From CAZFUY01 sp964522445 (GTDB taxonomy: Bacteria > Pseudomonadota > Gammaproteobacteria > SZUA-229), in NCBI GenBank assembly GCA_964522445.1, contig CAZFUY010000021.1, forward strand, positions 1 through 29,807: a DNA stretch of 29,807 nucleotides, written 5' to 3'. The notes under the pieces were generated by a model that saw only the letters and a program-made list of their open reading frames with translations, searched no databases and was not told the origin of the DNA. Numbering within the stretch: position 1 is the first letter of the stretch; every line of letters starts with the position of its first letter. The position numbers and the translations under genes are program-made. This document shows positions 7,241 through 15,756 of the stretch, in pieces.

Positions 7241-7510
7241 ATGAGCCAGCCTGAAATTACGATTTATTATATGCCATTCTGTCCTTATTGTTCCTGGGCT
7301 CAACAGCTCCTGGATGGTAAGGGCGTTGAGTATGCGCTGATAAATGTGACAGATGATGAAATGATTCGTCAGCAAATGGAAGATCGTAGTGGCCGCAATA
7401 CCGTGCCACAAATTTTTATAGGTGATTACCATGTGGGCGGATTTGATGATCTTTCTGCTCTGGATAAAGACGGTGGTCTTGATCCGTTATTACAGGATGA
7501 GCTGGTTTAA
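7241..7510 (+). CDS. grxC: Glutaredoxin 3
   Basis: A small cytoplasmic thiol-disulfide oxidoreductase that uses glutathione. It carries the dithiol active site CPYC (about residues 14-17), the cis-proline NTVPQIFIG and the GGFDD glutathione-binding motif, giving a compact 89-aa thioredoxin fold. I use the ATG at 7241 because it matches the family N-terminus (MSQPEITIYY). An in-frame ATG at 7208 would overlap yibN and add an unrelated extension. No good Shine-Dalgarno is visible, so translation may be coupled to yibN, whose stop is four bases upstream. It lies in the conserved yibN-grxC-secB block. Confidence 0.95.
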   Translation: MSQPEITIYYMPFCPYCSWAQQLLDGKGVEYALINVTDDEMIRQQMEDRSGRNTVPQIFIGDYHVGGFDDLSALDKDGGLDPLLQDELV

Positions 7511-7581
7511 TAATAAAATAATAACTTTACAGTTTTCAGGACTTATCGGAACAGTTAAAGTAGCTGTAATAAAAACAGGCT

Positions 7582-7597
7582 AAAGTCCACGGACTTT
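7582..7597. other. Short hairpin in the grxC-secB gap
   Basis: AAAGTCC and GGACTTT are exact complements around a two-base loop and are followed by TTAAACTTTT. This could be a weak terminator after grxC that partly separates it from secB-gpsA. The stem is short and AT-rich, so confidence is low. Confidence 0.35.
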
Positions 7598-7630
7598 TTA
7601 AACTTTTACTTAAATAAACAGGCAAGAATT

Positions 7631-8101
7631 ATGAGTGACGAACAAAATCAGCAACAGTTTGCGATTCAAAGATTATATATAAAGGATATATCATTTGAGT
7701 CTCCCAATGCACCGGAAGTATTCAAAGAAGAGCAATGGCAGCCAGAAATTAATGTGCAGCTGAATACAGAAGCCAAAACCATTGCAGAAAATCTTCATGA
7801 AGTGGCTTTAACCGTAACAGTAACGGCTAAGCAGGATGATAAAACAGCATTTCTTGTTGAAGTAAAACAGGCGGGTTTATTCCAGATGTCAGGATTTGAA
7901 CAGGAGCAAATGGGAGGCATGCTAGGTGCTTTTTGTCCTGAAACCCTGTTTCCATTTGTTCGTGAAACAATTGCAGACCTGGTTGCCAAAGGTGGCTTCC
8001 CTCAGTTATTGCTGGCACCCGTGAATTTTAATATGTTGTATATGCAGCATCAGCAACAACAGCAAGGCCAGGATCAGCAAGCGCCAGAGACGGCTCACTA
8101 A
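7631..8101 (+). CDS. secB: Protein-export chaperone SecB
   Basis: SecB is the cytoplasmic tetrameric chaperone that keeps preproteins unfolded and delivers them to SecA. The 156-aa sequence (155 in E. coli) has the family core: FAIQRLYIKDISFESPNAPEVF near the N-terminus, then QLNTEAKTI, the VEVKQAGLFQ strand and the late CPETLFPFVRETIADLVAKGGFPQLLLAPVNF segment. A Gln-rich C-terminal tail follows. The stop codon overlaps the gpsA start (TAATG at 8099-8103), which suggests coupled translation. A 120-base gap with a small hairpin separates it from grxC, so it may also have its own promoter. Confidence 0.97.
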   Translation: MSDEQNQQQFAIQRLYIKDISFESPNAPEVFKEEQWQPEINVQLNTEAKTIAENLHEVALTVTVTAKQDDKTAFLVEVKQAGLFQMSGFEQEQMGGMLGAFCPETLFPFVRETIADLVAKGGFPQLLLAPVNFNMLYMQHQQQQQGQDQQAPETAH

Positions 8102-9108
8102 TGAGCGATAGCCTGTCCAGAACCATCGGTGTTTTGGGTGCAGGCTCCTGGGGTACTGCTCTGGCAATCCAGATTGCCAGAGCAGAGCTTGATGTCTGTA
8201 TGTGGGGCATCAATGCAGATGAAATAAAACAAATGCAGCAGGATCGCTGTAATAACGCCTATTTACCGGGCATTCCTTTTCCTCCTTCACTACGGCTTAG
8301 TGATGATCTTCAGTCAACAGTTGAGCAAGCATCCACCCTGTTACTTGTTGTTCCTAGCCATGCCATGCGTAGCTTTTTGAAAAAAGCAAAACCCTATATT
8401 CGCACAGACCATCATATTGTCTGGGCAACTAAAGGGCTGGAAGAGGGTACGGGTAAGCAAATGCATCAAATTATTGCTGAAGAACTGCCCGATTGTAAAT
8501 CTACAGCCGTAATTTCTGGCCCTACCTTTGCAAAAGAGGTGGCTCAAGGCTTACCCACAGCAATTACAGTTGCTGCAAGTTCAAAGGAGATCGCAAAAGA
8601 AGTCGTCACGTTCCTGCATCATGATAACTTTAGAGCCTATACTAGCGATGATATTATTGGTGTTGAACTGGGCGGTTCTTTAAAAAATGTGCTGGCAATT
8701 TCATCCGGTATTGCCGATGGTTTAGGCTTTGGTGCTAATACTCGTGCTGCACTAATTACCCGTGGCATGGCAGAAATAATGCGTCTGGGCCATGCGATGG
8801 GGGCACGTCAGGAAACCTTTATGGGGCTGGCAGGACTAGGTGATTTAATTTTAACCTGCACAGATGATCAGTCTCGAAATCGACAAATGGGTTTAAAGCT
8901 GGCTCAGGGTTTATCTGTCGAACAGGCTAGAGAAGAAATTGGTCAGGCGGTAGAAGGCGTTAAAACAGCAAAAGAAGCCTGGATGCTGGCAGAAAAATTC
9001 GGCGTGGACTGTCCAATTATTGAGCAGGCCTATCGAGTGCTCTATGAAGGAAAATTACCTAAACAGGCTGTGCATGATTTATTGGCTCGGGGAGCTAAGG
9101 CCGAGTAG
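8101..9108 (+). CDS. gpsA: NAD(P)+-dependent glycerol-3-phosphate dehydrogenase
   Basis: GpsA reduces dihydroxyacetone phosphate to sn-glycerol-3-phosphate for phospholipid synthesis. The 335-aa protein has the N-terminal Rossmann motif GVLGAGSWGTALA (about 10-22), the SGPTFAKEVAQG motif, and the C-terminal catalytic helices with ELGGSLKNVLAI (conserved Lys) and GLAGLGDLILTCTDDQSRNR. Length and motifs match the family. The ATG shares a base with the secB stop. In E. coli cysE follows gpsA and then trmL; here cysE is missing and trmL is inverted. A perfect 14-bp inverted repeat lies early in the gene (8156-8185). Confidence 0.97.
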   Translation: MSDSLSRTIGVLGAGSWGTALAIQIARAELDVCMWGINADEIKQMQQDRCNNAYLPGIPFPPSLRLSDDLQSTVEQASTLLLVVPSHAMRSFLKKAKPYIRTDHHIVWATKGLEEGTGKQMHQIIAEELPDCKSTAVISGPTFAKEVAQGLPTAITVAASSKEIAKEVVTFLHHDNFRAYTSDDIIGVELGGSLKNVLAISSGIADGLGFGANTRAALITRGMAEIMRLGHAMGARQETFMGLAGLGDLILTCTDDQSRNRQMGLKLAQGLSVEQAREEIGQAVEGVKTAKEAWMLAEKFGVDCPIIEQAYRVLYEGKLPKQAVHDLLARGAKAE

Positions 9109-9199
9109 GCTAAAAATTTTGTCACAGAGAGGCCAGGTTTTTTATATAAAGCCCTTTTCTGCGATCTTTGTGCCTCTATGGCGAATGTTTTATGTAATA

Positions 9200-9664
9200 T
9201 TACCCCTGTCCTTCATACCCTAACTGTCGCCAGGCTTCATAAATAATCACCGCCACTGAATTTGATAAATTCATACTGCGACTATTTGCCAGCATAGGGA
9301 TTCGAATGATCTGCTCATCAGGTAAGCTGGCCAGATAATTTTCAGGCAAGCCCCTGGTTTCCGGGCCAAAAATAAAAGCATCTCCTGATTTAAATTCAGC
9401 ATCACTATGAGCCTTTTGACCTTTGGTAGAACAGGCAAAAATACGACTGGGCTGAACCTGCTGTAAAAATTCATCAATATCAGCATAGTTTTTTATACTG
9501 GCAAATTCCCTGTAATCCAGTCCTGCTCGGCGAAGTTTTTTATCATCAAGATCAAAACCCAAAGGATGGATAAGGTGAAGCTGAAATCCCGTATTTGCAC
9601 ATAACCTGATTATATTGCCGGTATTGGGTGGAATTTCAGGTTGATAGAGTACAATATGAAGCAT
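9200..9664 (-). CDS. trmL: tRNA (cytidine/uridine-34-2'-O)-methyltransferase TrmL
   Basis: TrmL methylates the ribose of the wobble base in leucine tRNAs using SAM and is a minimal SPOUT enzyme. The motifs are complete: LYQPEIPPNTGNIIRLCANTG (residues 6-26, with the key Asn and Arg), FGPETRGLP, and IPMLANSRSMNLSNSVAV with the knot. The 154-aa length is normal (157 in E. coli). It converges on gpsA with a 91-base gap. In E. coli the same gene (yibK) lies near gpsA-cysE, so this is a rearranged version of a conserved neighbourhood. No strong ribosome site is visible before the ATG. Confidence 0.95.
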   Translation of the reverse strand: MLHIVLYQPEIPPNTGNIIRLCANTGFQLHLIHPLGFDLDDKKLRRAGLDYREFASIKNYADIDEFLQQVQPSRIFACSTKGQKAHSDAEFKSGDAFIFGPETRGLPENYLASLPDEQIIRIPMLANSRSMNLSNSVAVIIYEAWRQLGYEGQG

Positions 9665-9733
9665 AAAATTCTTTTTTTTCAGTAGGTTATTGATGGTTCT
9701 TTAAGTTATTTGCTAAATAAAGCACTTTAATTA

Positions 9734-9762
9734 TTGACTAAAAGCGAGTTTAGGTCTAAATA
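9734..9762 (+). promoter_or_regulatory. Candidate sigma70 promoter for the pilus operon
   Basis: TTGACT (9734-9739) and TAAATA (9757-9762) are 17 bases apart. The -35 is strong and the -10 is weak. Transcription would begin near 9769, which fits translation from the ATG at 9799 rather than 9763. This is inferred from sequence only. Confidence 0.35.
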
Positions 9763-9798
9763 ATGTCTTATTACACTTTAATAATAGGTGCTGGGGCA

Positions 9799-11262
9799 AT
9801 GACTAAACAGCTGTCGCGCACACCAGAAAATATGCCACAAAATAAGCAAGCTGTATTGCTCCTTGTTGACGATGATCAGCTTATCACTGAAAGCCTGGGT
9901 TTTATTCTAAAAAAGAACTACCAGGTGCATATCGCAGAAACACGCTCACAGGCCAAAGAAATTATAGCTTCCATGGATCAGCCTCCCCAGTTGGCGCTGG
10001 TCGATTTAGGTCTGCCTCCCTACCCGCATCAGCCAGATGAAGGTTTTTTATTAATTGAAGATCTACTGGCTTTTGATTCACAAATGAAAATACTGGTTTT
10101 ATCGGGTCAAAGTGAAGAAGCTAATATGCAACATGCGCTAACTCTGGGTGCGGTTGATTTTGTACCCAAACCAGCCAATCCTGCTCTGCTTCAGGCTCGA
10201 TTGCAACACCATCTGATGTTGCAAAATGTAGAAATTAAACACCCTAAGCGAATTAAAGATTCAGCCATTATTGGTGACAGTGCGCAAATGAAAGCTCTGC
10301 GTCAGCAGATAGAGCAATTCAGCGCATCTATCTTTCCAGTTTTAATTGAAGGTGAATCAGGTACAGGGAAAGAACTAATTGCAAAAGCTCTGCATGATGA
10401 AAGTGAACGGGCAGATAAACCTTATTTAGTTATTAACTGTGCGGCCATTTCACCAGACTTGCTTGAGTCTCAGTTATTTGGTTACGCCAAAGGTGCATTT
10501 ACAGGTGCTACAACTAAGCGCAATGGTTTTTTTACAGAAGCAAAAGATGGCACACTATTTCTTGATGAAGTTGGTGAGATTCCTGTAGATTTGCAGGCAA
10601 AATTATTAAGGGTGCTTGAAAGTGGTGAATTTTATCGTGTAGGTGAAACAGAGTGTCAACAATCAGAGGCTCGCATTATTGCTGCCAGTAATAAAACACT
10701 TGCTGATGAAGTTAAAGAAGGAAATTTTAGGTCGGATCTTTTTTATCGACTAAGTATTTTACAAATAAATGTACCGACACTGCGTGATCGTGAAAAAGAT
10801 AGCATGTTGTTACGCATGCATTTTCAAAATTTTTATGAGGAATCAATAAAGCACTTTAGTCTGAGTGAAGAAGCAAATAAATTATGGCTGCAATATGATT
10901 TTCCCGGTAATGTTCGTGAATTACGAAATATTGTTATTCGTTTAGGCACAAAATATCCTGGAAAAATAATTTCCAGACAACAGCTTGAGGCTGAGCTGGA
11001 AATAGATTTTGAGAAAGCTGAACCAGCTAATTTAAAATCCGCTTTCAGTGCAGGACGATTTAATGATGCGTGGTTAATGCAGGAAATAAAAGAAGGGGAA
11101 TTAATACTTAATGAAGCATTGAGTGATTTAGAAAATCACTGCATAAATATTGCAATGCAAATGTATGATGGAAATTTAAGCAAAGTGGCAAAAGTTTTAC
11201 ATATTAATAGAACAACTTTATACAGCCGTATACAGAAAAATATTGGTAAGGGTGAAGGTTAA
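9799..11262 (+). CDS. Sigma54-dependent response regulator, PrsR-like
   Basis: A cytoplasmic transcription activator with three domains: receiver (about 18-140 from this start), AAA+ sigma54-interaction domain (about 155-385) and a C-terminal Fis-type HTH. The receiver has LLLVDDD and the phospho-acceptor in LALVDLGLPP (about Asp69); the DLGLPP form with a distal SGQ and VDFVPKP resembles PrsR of PEP-CTERM systems. The AAA+ domain has Walker A GESGTGKE, the GAFTGA loop needed to contact sigma54, and Walker B LFLDEVGEIP. The HTH reads LSKVAKVLHINRTTLYSRI. I prefer the ATG at 9799 (AGGTG eight bases upstream) over 9763. It heads the pilus operon and overlaps the next gene (TAATG). The likely partner kinase is at 23459-25141 and the likely target is the pilin promoter at 25386. 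Confidence 0.92.
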   Translation: MTKQLSRTPENMPQNKQAVLLLVDDDQLITESLGFILKKNYQVHIAETRSQAKEIIASMDQPPQLALVDLGLPPYPHQPDEGFLLIEDLLAFDSQMKILVLSGQSEEANMQHALTLGAVDFVPKPANPALLQARLQHHLMLQNVEIKHPKRIKDSAIIGDSAQMKALRQQIEQFSASIFPVLIEGESGTGKELIAKALHDESERADKPYLVINCAAISPDLLESQLFGYAKGAFTGATTKRNGFFTEAKDGTLFLDEVGEIPVDLQAKLLRVLESGEFYRVGETECQQSEARIIAASNKTLADEVKEGNFRSDLFYRLSILQINVPTLRDREKDSMLLRMHFQNFYEESIKHFSLSEEANKLWLQYDFPGNVRELRNIVIRLGTKYPGKIISRQQLEAELEIDFEKAEPANLKSAFSAGRFNDAWLMQEIKEGELILNEALSDLENHCINIAMQMYDGNLSKVAKVLHINRTTLYSRIQKNIGKGEG

Positions 11263-12689
11263 TGTATTTAGAACACTTTGGGCTTGAGCGACAACCCTTT
11301 AAAATAACGCCAGATACCAGTTTATTCTATAAAGGTAATAAGCGAGGAGCAGCATTAGATGCACTTAAATATGCTGTGACAACAGGTGAAGGAATTATAA
11401 AAGTTGTGGGTGAAGTTGGTAGTGGTAAAACAATGCTGTGCCGAATGCTTGAAATTGAATTGCCTGATAATGTAGAAGTTGTGTATATAGCAAACCCAAG
11501 CTTATCACCGGACAATATACTTCATGTTATTGCGTTTGAGTTAAAGCTGGATGTAAATAATAATTCCAGTAAATTAGAGGTGATGCAAAAACTTCAGAAT
11601 TATCTATTAGAAAAGCATGCACAAAATAATCATGTGGTTGTATTTGTTGAAGAAGCACAAAGCATGCCCCTGGAAACATTGGAAGAAATTCGTTTATTAA
11701 GTAATCTTGAAACAAATGATTATAAATTATTGCAAATAGTATTATTTGGCCAACCAGAATTAGATGAAAATTTACGCCAGCCAGGAATACGCCAGTTAAA
11801 AGAACGTATTACACATAGTTTCTACCTGGATCCATTCCCACCAAAAGATATTTATGATTATTTAAATTTTCGTATGCGAGCGGTAGGTTATCGTGGGCCT
11901 GATATTTTTTCGCATAAAGTTGCAAATAAAATTGAAAAAAAATCAAAGGGTTTAACCAGGCGAATAAATATTCTGGCAGATAAAGCCCTGCTGGTTGCAT
12001 ATTCAGAAGGTGGCCATGATGTTGTTAATAAATATATAGAAATAGCAGCTAAAGATAGTGATTTTGAAAAAGAATCTAACTGGAAATTATGGTTAACAGG
12101 AGCAGTAGCTTTTAGTGTTATTTTGCTTTCTGTTTGGGTAGGTACATTAATTCCCTCATATTTAAATAAAGAAATAGAAATAACGCATAATAAACTGCAG
12201 GAAAAACAGATAAATAAAAAGACAGAAAAAAATATCTTGCCAGTTGTTTCTCAGCTTCAGAATCCTGAAGTAGTTGCAGCTATTCAAAATAAAATAGCTG
12301 GGAAAGAGATAGAAAAAGAAACAATAGCTTCACATATAATAAAAACAGATAAATGGCTGGATCAGGCAGAAAATAATAATTTTACTATCCAGTTAGTTTT
12401 GCTTGATGCGTGGGCAGTAAATAAAGTTAGATCTTTTTTAAACAAAGCAAAAAATAGTATAGATATGGATAAACTGTATCTGTATGAAGCTATGATACAG
12501 GGGCGTAAAGTTTACAGTGTGTTATATAATGAGTATTCCTCCAGAGATCAGGCTATTGAACAGTTAAAAAATCTTGATTCTGAATTAACAAAAAATGGAC
12601 CGTATTTAAGAACAGTAAAAGGCATAAGGGCTGATATAAGAAAGAGTCAGGGGCTTTATCAGAAAAATTTAGCTGGGGCAGAAAATTGA
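11262..12689 (+). CDS. mshM: ExeA/MshM-type AAA ATPase with C-terminal SPOR domain
   Basis: An inner-membrane ATPase of the ExeA/MshM family that helps place or assemble the secretin in the cell wall. The N-terminal part begins MYLEHFGLERQPFKITPD, the family hallmark. Walker A is GEVGSGKT (residues 50-57), and a Walker B region VVVFVEEAQ follows at 125-133. One membrane segment lies at about 276-298, which puts the C-terminus in the periplasm. Residues 373-455 look like a SPOR peptidoglycan-binding domain: FTIQLVLLDAWAVNKVRSFL, then VYSVLYNEYSSRDQAIEQL and a final GPYLRTV. This recalls DamX, whereas ExeA carries a different wall-binding domain and typical MshM lacks one. The start overlaps the regulator stop. 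Confidence 0.88.
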   Translation: MYLEHFGLERQPFKITPDTSLFYKGNKRGAALDALKYAVTTGEGIIKVVGEVGSGKTMLCRMLEIELPDNVEVVYIANPSLSPDNILHVIAFELKLDVNNNSSKLEVMQKLQNYLLEKHAQNNHVVVFVEEAQSMPLETLEEIRLLSNLETNDYKLLQIVLFGQPELDENLRQPGIRQLKERITHSFYLDPFPPKDIYDYLNFRMRAVGYRGPDIFSHKVANKIEKKSKGLTRRINILADKALLVAYSEGGHDVVNKYIEIAAKDSDFEKESNWKLWLTGAVAFSVILLSVWVGTLIPSYLNKEIEITHNKLQEKQINKKTEKNILPVVSQLQNPEVVAAIQNKIAGKEIEKETIASHIIKTDKWLDQAENNNFTIQLVLLDAWAVNKVRSFLNKAKNSIDMDKLYLYEAMIQGRKVYSVLYNEYSSRDQAIEQLKNLDSELTKNGPYLRTVKGIRADIRKSQGLYQKNLAGAEN

Positions 12690-14347
12690 AAGATTTGAGA
12701 AATTTATATGCTATTTTTATAGCACTTACATTATTGTTTAGTTTAAATGGTTGTGGGCCAACACGACCACCTGAAGAATCTGAAGGGCATATTGTAGCTA
12801 AGCAGGTGGATAAAGAATCTGTGATTCCTGCGCCTGTATCGCAAACAACTTTGTTACCAAAACCACAAATTAGACCCAGACTTGAAACATATACAGTTGT
12901 TGTGAGTGATGTTCCTGTTAAAGACCTGCTCTTTTCAATGGCACGAGATGCAGAACTAAATCTTGATATACATGATGATATTGAAGGCACGGTAACGCTA
13001 AATGCGATAGATCAGACGCTGCCGCAAATCCTGGAACGTATAAGTAAACAGGCAGATATTCGATATGAAGTAGAGTCAAATAGTTTAAGAGTACAAGCGG
13101 ATAAGCCGTTCTTAAGAATTTATAAAATTGATTATGTAAATATGTCAAGAGAGACTAAAAGTTCCGTTAGTGTTGCCACAACACTGGGTTCAACGGGAGC
13201 AGGAAATATCTCACAGAATAGTTCAGGGGGAGGGGCATCATCTTCAGGTAAAAGAGGTAGTAATAGTTCAATTACAGAAGTTAACAATAAATCTAATAAT
13301 AAATTTTGGGAGACATTAACAAAAAATATTATTTCTTTATTATCTAAAGATGGTGATTCTAACTCTGAAGAAACAGGGGATAATAAATCTGATGATAGAG
13401 TTATAGTTAATAAAGAAACAGGAATAATTGCTGTTCGTGCAACATATAAACAGCATAAAATAGTTCAGGAATTTGTTGATATTGTATTAGGCAGCGCAAA
13501 ACGCCAGGTATTAATTGAAGCAACTATAGCTGAAATAAAATTAAGTGATCATTATCAGTCGGGTGTTGACTGGTCGTTAGTTGCAAGTGATCCAGGCTCT
13601 GGAATTGGTATAACAACAGATTTTCGTGGCGCTGCTTTGGGGCAGGCACCCTTTTCATCATTTACATTATCAGATGTGGTTGGTGGAGATCAGTTAACAG
13701 TAACCCTTAAGGCGCTGGAGAAATTTGGTGATGTTAAGGTGTTATCAAGCCCTAAAGTTATGGCTTTAAATAATCAGCCAGCAATACTAAAAGTAGTCGA
13801 TAACTTTGTCTATTTTGAAATGGATATAGAAACAACAATTGGACAGAATATTGCTGTATCAACTGTTGATACAAATATAAAGACTGTTCCAGTTGGTTTT
13901 GTAATGTCTGTTACACCTTATATTAATGAGCATGATGTGGTTACTTTAAATATCCGGCCAACTATTTCAAGAATAATCGATAAAGTAGAAGATCCGAATC
14001 CTGAATTTAAAAAAGCTAATGTTATTAGTGAAGTTCCAGTTATTCAGGTGAGAGAAATAGAATCAATTTTACAGATTAATAGTGGTGATACCGCAATAAT
14101 TGGTGGTTTGATGCAGGATAGTAAAAATGATGTTAAAAAAGGGATCCCTTTTTTATCTGACATTCCATTTATTGGTGCTCTATTTAGATACGAAGATGAC
14201 ATCAGGGAAAAATCTGAATTAATTATTTTTATAAAGCCAATTGTTATCAAGCATGCAAGCTTAATGGGTGATATGTCCGAATATCAGAAGTTTCTTCCAG
14301 TTAAGCAGGAAAAAATAGAAGATAAACCCGAACCTGAAAAGAATTAA
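12686..14347 (+). CDS. mshL: MSHA-type secretin MshL (lipoprotein)
   Basis: The outer-membrane secretin pore through which the pilus passes. It has a lipoprotein signal with LNGC (Cys23), an STN/N0-like domain (about 70-125), a Ser/Gly/Asn-rich insertion (about 163-235) as in other MshL proteins, an N1-type domain, and the secretin barrel (about 330-525). The barrel contains VLSSPKVMALNNQPA and ends with GDTAIIGGLMQDSKND, KGIPFLSDIPFIGALFR and the ELIIFIKP signature. The gene starts with TTG, sharing bases with the preceding stop (TTGA), with GGGG eight bases upstream. At 553 aa it has normal size. As a lipoprotein it may not need a separate pilotin. Confidence 0.93.
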   Translation: MKDLRNLYAIFIALTLLFSLNGCGPTRPPEESEGHIVAKQVDKESVIPAPVSQTTLLPKPQIRPRLETYTVVVSDVPVKDLLFSMARDAELNLDIHDDIEGTVTLNAIDQTLPQILERISKQADIRYEVESNSLRVQADKPFLRIYKIDYVNMSRETKSSVSVATTLGSTGAGNISQNSSGGGASSSGKRGSNSSITEVNNKSNNKFWETLTKNIISLLSKDGDSNSEETGDNKSDDRVIVNKETGIIAVRATYKQHKIVQEFVDIVLGSAKRQVLIEATIAEIKLSDHYQSGVDWSLVASDPGSGIGITTDFRGAALGQAPFSSFTLSDVVGGDQLTVTLKALEKFGDVKVLSSPKVMALNNQPAILKVVDNFVYFEMDIETTIGQNIAVSTVDTNIKTVPVGFVMSVTPYINEHDVVTLNIRPTISRIIDKVEDPNPEFKKANVISEVPVIQVREIESILQINSGDTAIIGGLMQDSKNDVKKGIPFLSDIPFIGALFRYEDDIREKSELIIFIKPIVIKHASLMGDMSEYQKFLPVKQEKIEDKPEPEKN

Positions 14348-14361
14348 AGTTGGCATGAACT

Positions 14362-15756
14362 ATGAGTTTACTTCTTGATGCATTAAAAAAAGCAGCAGAT
14401 AAAAAGAAAGAGAATGAGGATCTTTCTATAAAGGAGGCGGATTCTGAAAATTTTTTAGATAAAAAAGAATTAATAGATGATGATCTAGATCTTGATCTAG
14501 AAATGGATAATAAAGATGAAGATTTTCCGTTGGTTGATGAAGTTCTTGAGGTAGAAGAAACAATAATAGATAAATCAGAAGATGAAGCTTTACTGTTAGA
14601 TAATGAGCAAGAATTACAGCTTAATAATAGAGTAACCATCAAGGAAGAGGGTAGCATAGAAAGAGATGGCTCGGCTTCTAATAAAGAAGTTGATAATCCA
14701 GAAAATTATAAAAATGAAGAAGTAGAGACAGCAGATGTTATTGAAACATATGATTCTAGTAAGGCGGAAGAAAAACATACAACATCTATTAATAATAGAG
14801 AAGAAAATAAAGAAGCCCTATCAGCATTAATTAATAAAAGTAATTATTATACAAAAAATAAAAAAATAAAATCAAAAATAGCCGCAGCTATATTTATGTT
14901 AGTCTGCCTTACGGGCGTGGCGGCTTATTATTATATAGAATTTTCCAGCTCAACTCAGGATCTATTTGTTACGGGTGATCTTTCATCTGAGCCAGTAGAA
15001 GTAACAGCCGTTAACCGTGAGAAAATAATAACCAGAAAACCAGAATTAACAGTTGTTAAATCTCCTGTAAAAGCAAGTTTTGATAAGCCTGTTCAAAAAC
15101 GGGTAGTTAAAATTAAGAAAAATAAAATAAAACCAGCAATAAAAAAATCAATAAACATTGTTTATAAAACAGTGGAAGATCCCATCGATGTTTTAGTTCG
15201 ACAGGCTTATGATGCATTTATTGCTAATGACCTGGAAAGGTCAAATATTCTCTATAAAAAAGTTTTAAACAGAGAGAATAAAAATAGAGATGCATTATTA
15301 GGTTTGTCCGCAATAGCAGTAAAGCAACAGCGTTATGAATTTGCCCGGCAGAAGTATTTAAATTTACTTAAGCTTGATCCAAAAGATAGTTTTGCTTTAG
15401 CGGGCTTAAGTACTATCAGCAATAGAATTGATCCACAGCTAAATGAAAGCCAGCTGAAATTTATGTTACGAGAACAGCCAGATGCGGCACATCTTTATTT
15501 TGCTTTAGGTTCTCATTATGCAGCACAGAGACAATGGCCAGAAGCACAATCTGCCTTTTTTAGTGCCTGGTCAGCAGAAAATGAAAATGCAGATTATTGT
15601 TATAACCTTGCTGTCAGCCTTGATCATTTAGGCAAAAAGAATAATGCGAAAGATTATTATAAGCTCAGTATAAAACTTAAAAAGCTAAAGGGTGGCAATT
15701 TTTCTATAGAAGATGCTAAAACTAGAATTCAATATATACAAGCCAGTGACTCATGA
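14362..15756 (+). CDS. mshN: MshN-like TPR protein of the pilus machinery
   Basis: A bitopic inner-membrane protein. It begins MSLLLDALKKAADKK, the N-terminus shared by MshN and GspB/ExeB-type partners of the ExeA ATPase. A long acidic, low-complexity cytoplasmic region (about 20-160) is followed by a membrane segment (172-193), a basic Pro/Lys-rich periplasmic linker, and TPR-like helices (about 275-455), including AYDAFIANDLERSNILYKKVL and ALLGLSAIAVKQQRYEFARQ. In known systems MshN lies next to MshE and is thought to link the machinery to the wall or secretin. It begins 14 bases after mshL and overlaps mshE (ATGA). No clear Shine-Dalgarno is visible. Confidence 0.8.
   Translation: MSLLLDALKKAADKKKENEDLSIKEADSENFLDKKELIDDDLDLDLEMDNKDEDFPLVDEVLEVEETIIDKSEDEALLLDNEQELQLNNRVTIKEEGSIERDGSASNKEVDNPENYKNEEVETADVIETYDSSKAEEKHTTSINNREENKEALSALINKSNYYTKNKKIKSKIAAAIFMLVCLTGVAAYYYIEFSSSTQDLFVTGDLSSEPVEVTAVNREKIITRKPELTVVKSPVKASFDKPVQKRVVKIKKNKIKPAIKKSINIVYKTVEDPIDVLVRQAYDAFIANDLERSNILYKKVLNRENKNRDALLGLSAIAVKQQRYEFARQKYLNLLKLDPKDSFALAGLSTISNRIDPQLNESQLKFMLREQPDAAHLYFALGSHYAAQRQWPEAQSAFFSAWSAENENADYCYNLAVSLDHLGKKNNAKDYYKLSIKLKKLKGGNFSIEDAKTRIQYIQASDS

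Noticed and set aside
7040..7432. 130-codon minus-strand frame across yibN and grxC
   Set aside because: It is antisense to two conserved genes whose motifs are intact.
9691..9711. TGG...TTGCT before the pilus operon as a sigma54 promoter
   Set aside because: The GG-GC spacing is 15 bases rather than 10, so RpoN could not use it.
9763..9798. Upstream ATG for the response regulator
   Set aside because: It would add 12 residues absent from the family, and a candidate promoter would start transcription after it; the ATG at 9799 has a better ribosome site.
12553..12990. 145-codon open frame on the minus strand across the mshM/mshL junction
   Set aside because: It lies antisense to two well-identified genes, is Ser-rich from reading antisense AT-rich codons, and has no family features.
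14301..14657. Ser-rich 118-codon minus-strand frame
   Set aside because: It is the antisense shadow of the acidic Asp/Glu-rich N-terminus of MshN; GAT/GAA runs read as Ser/Phe on the other strand.
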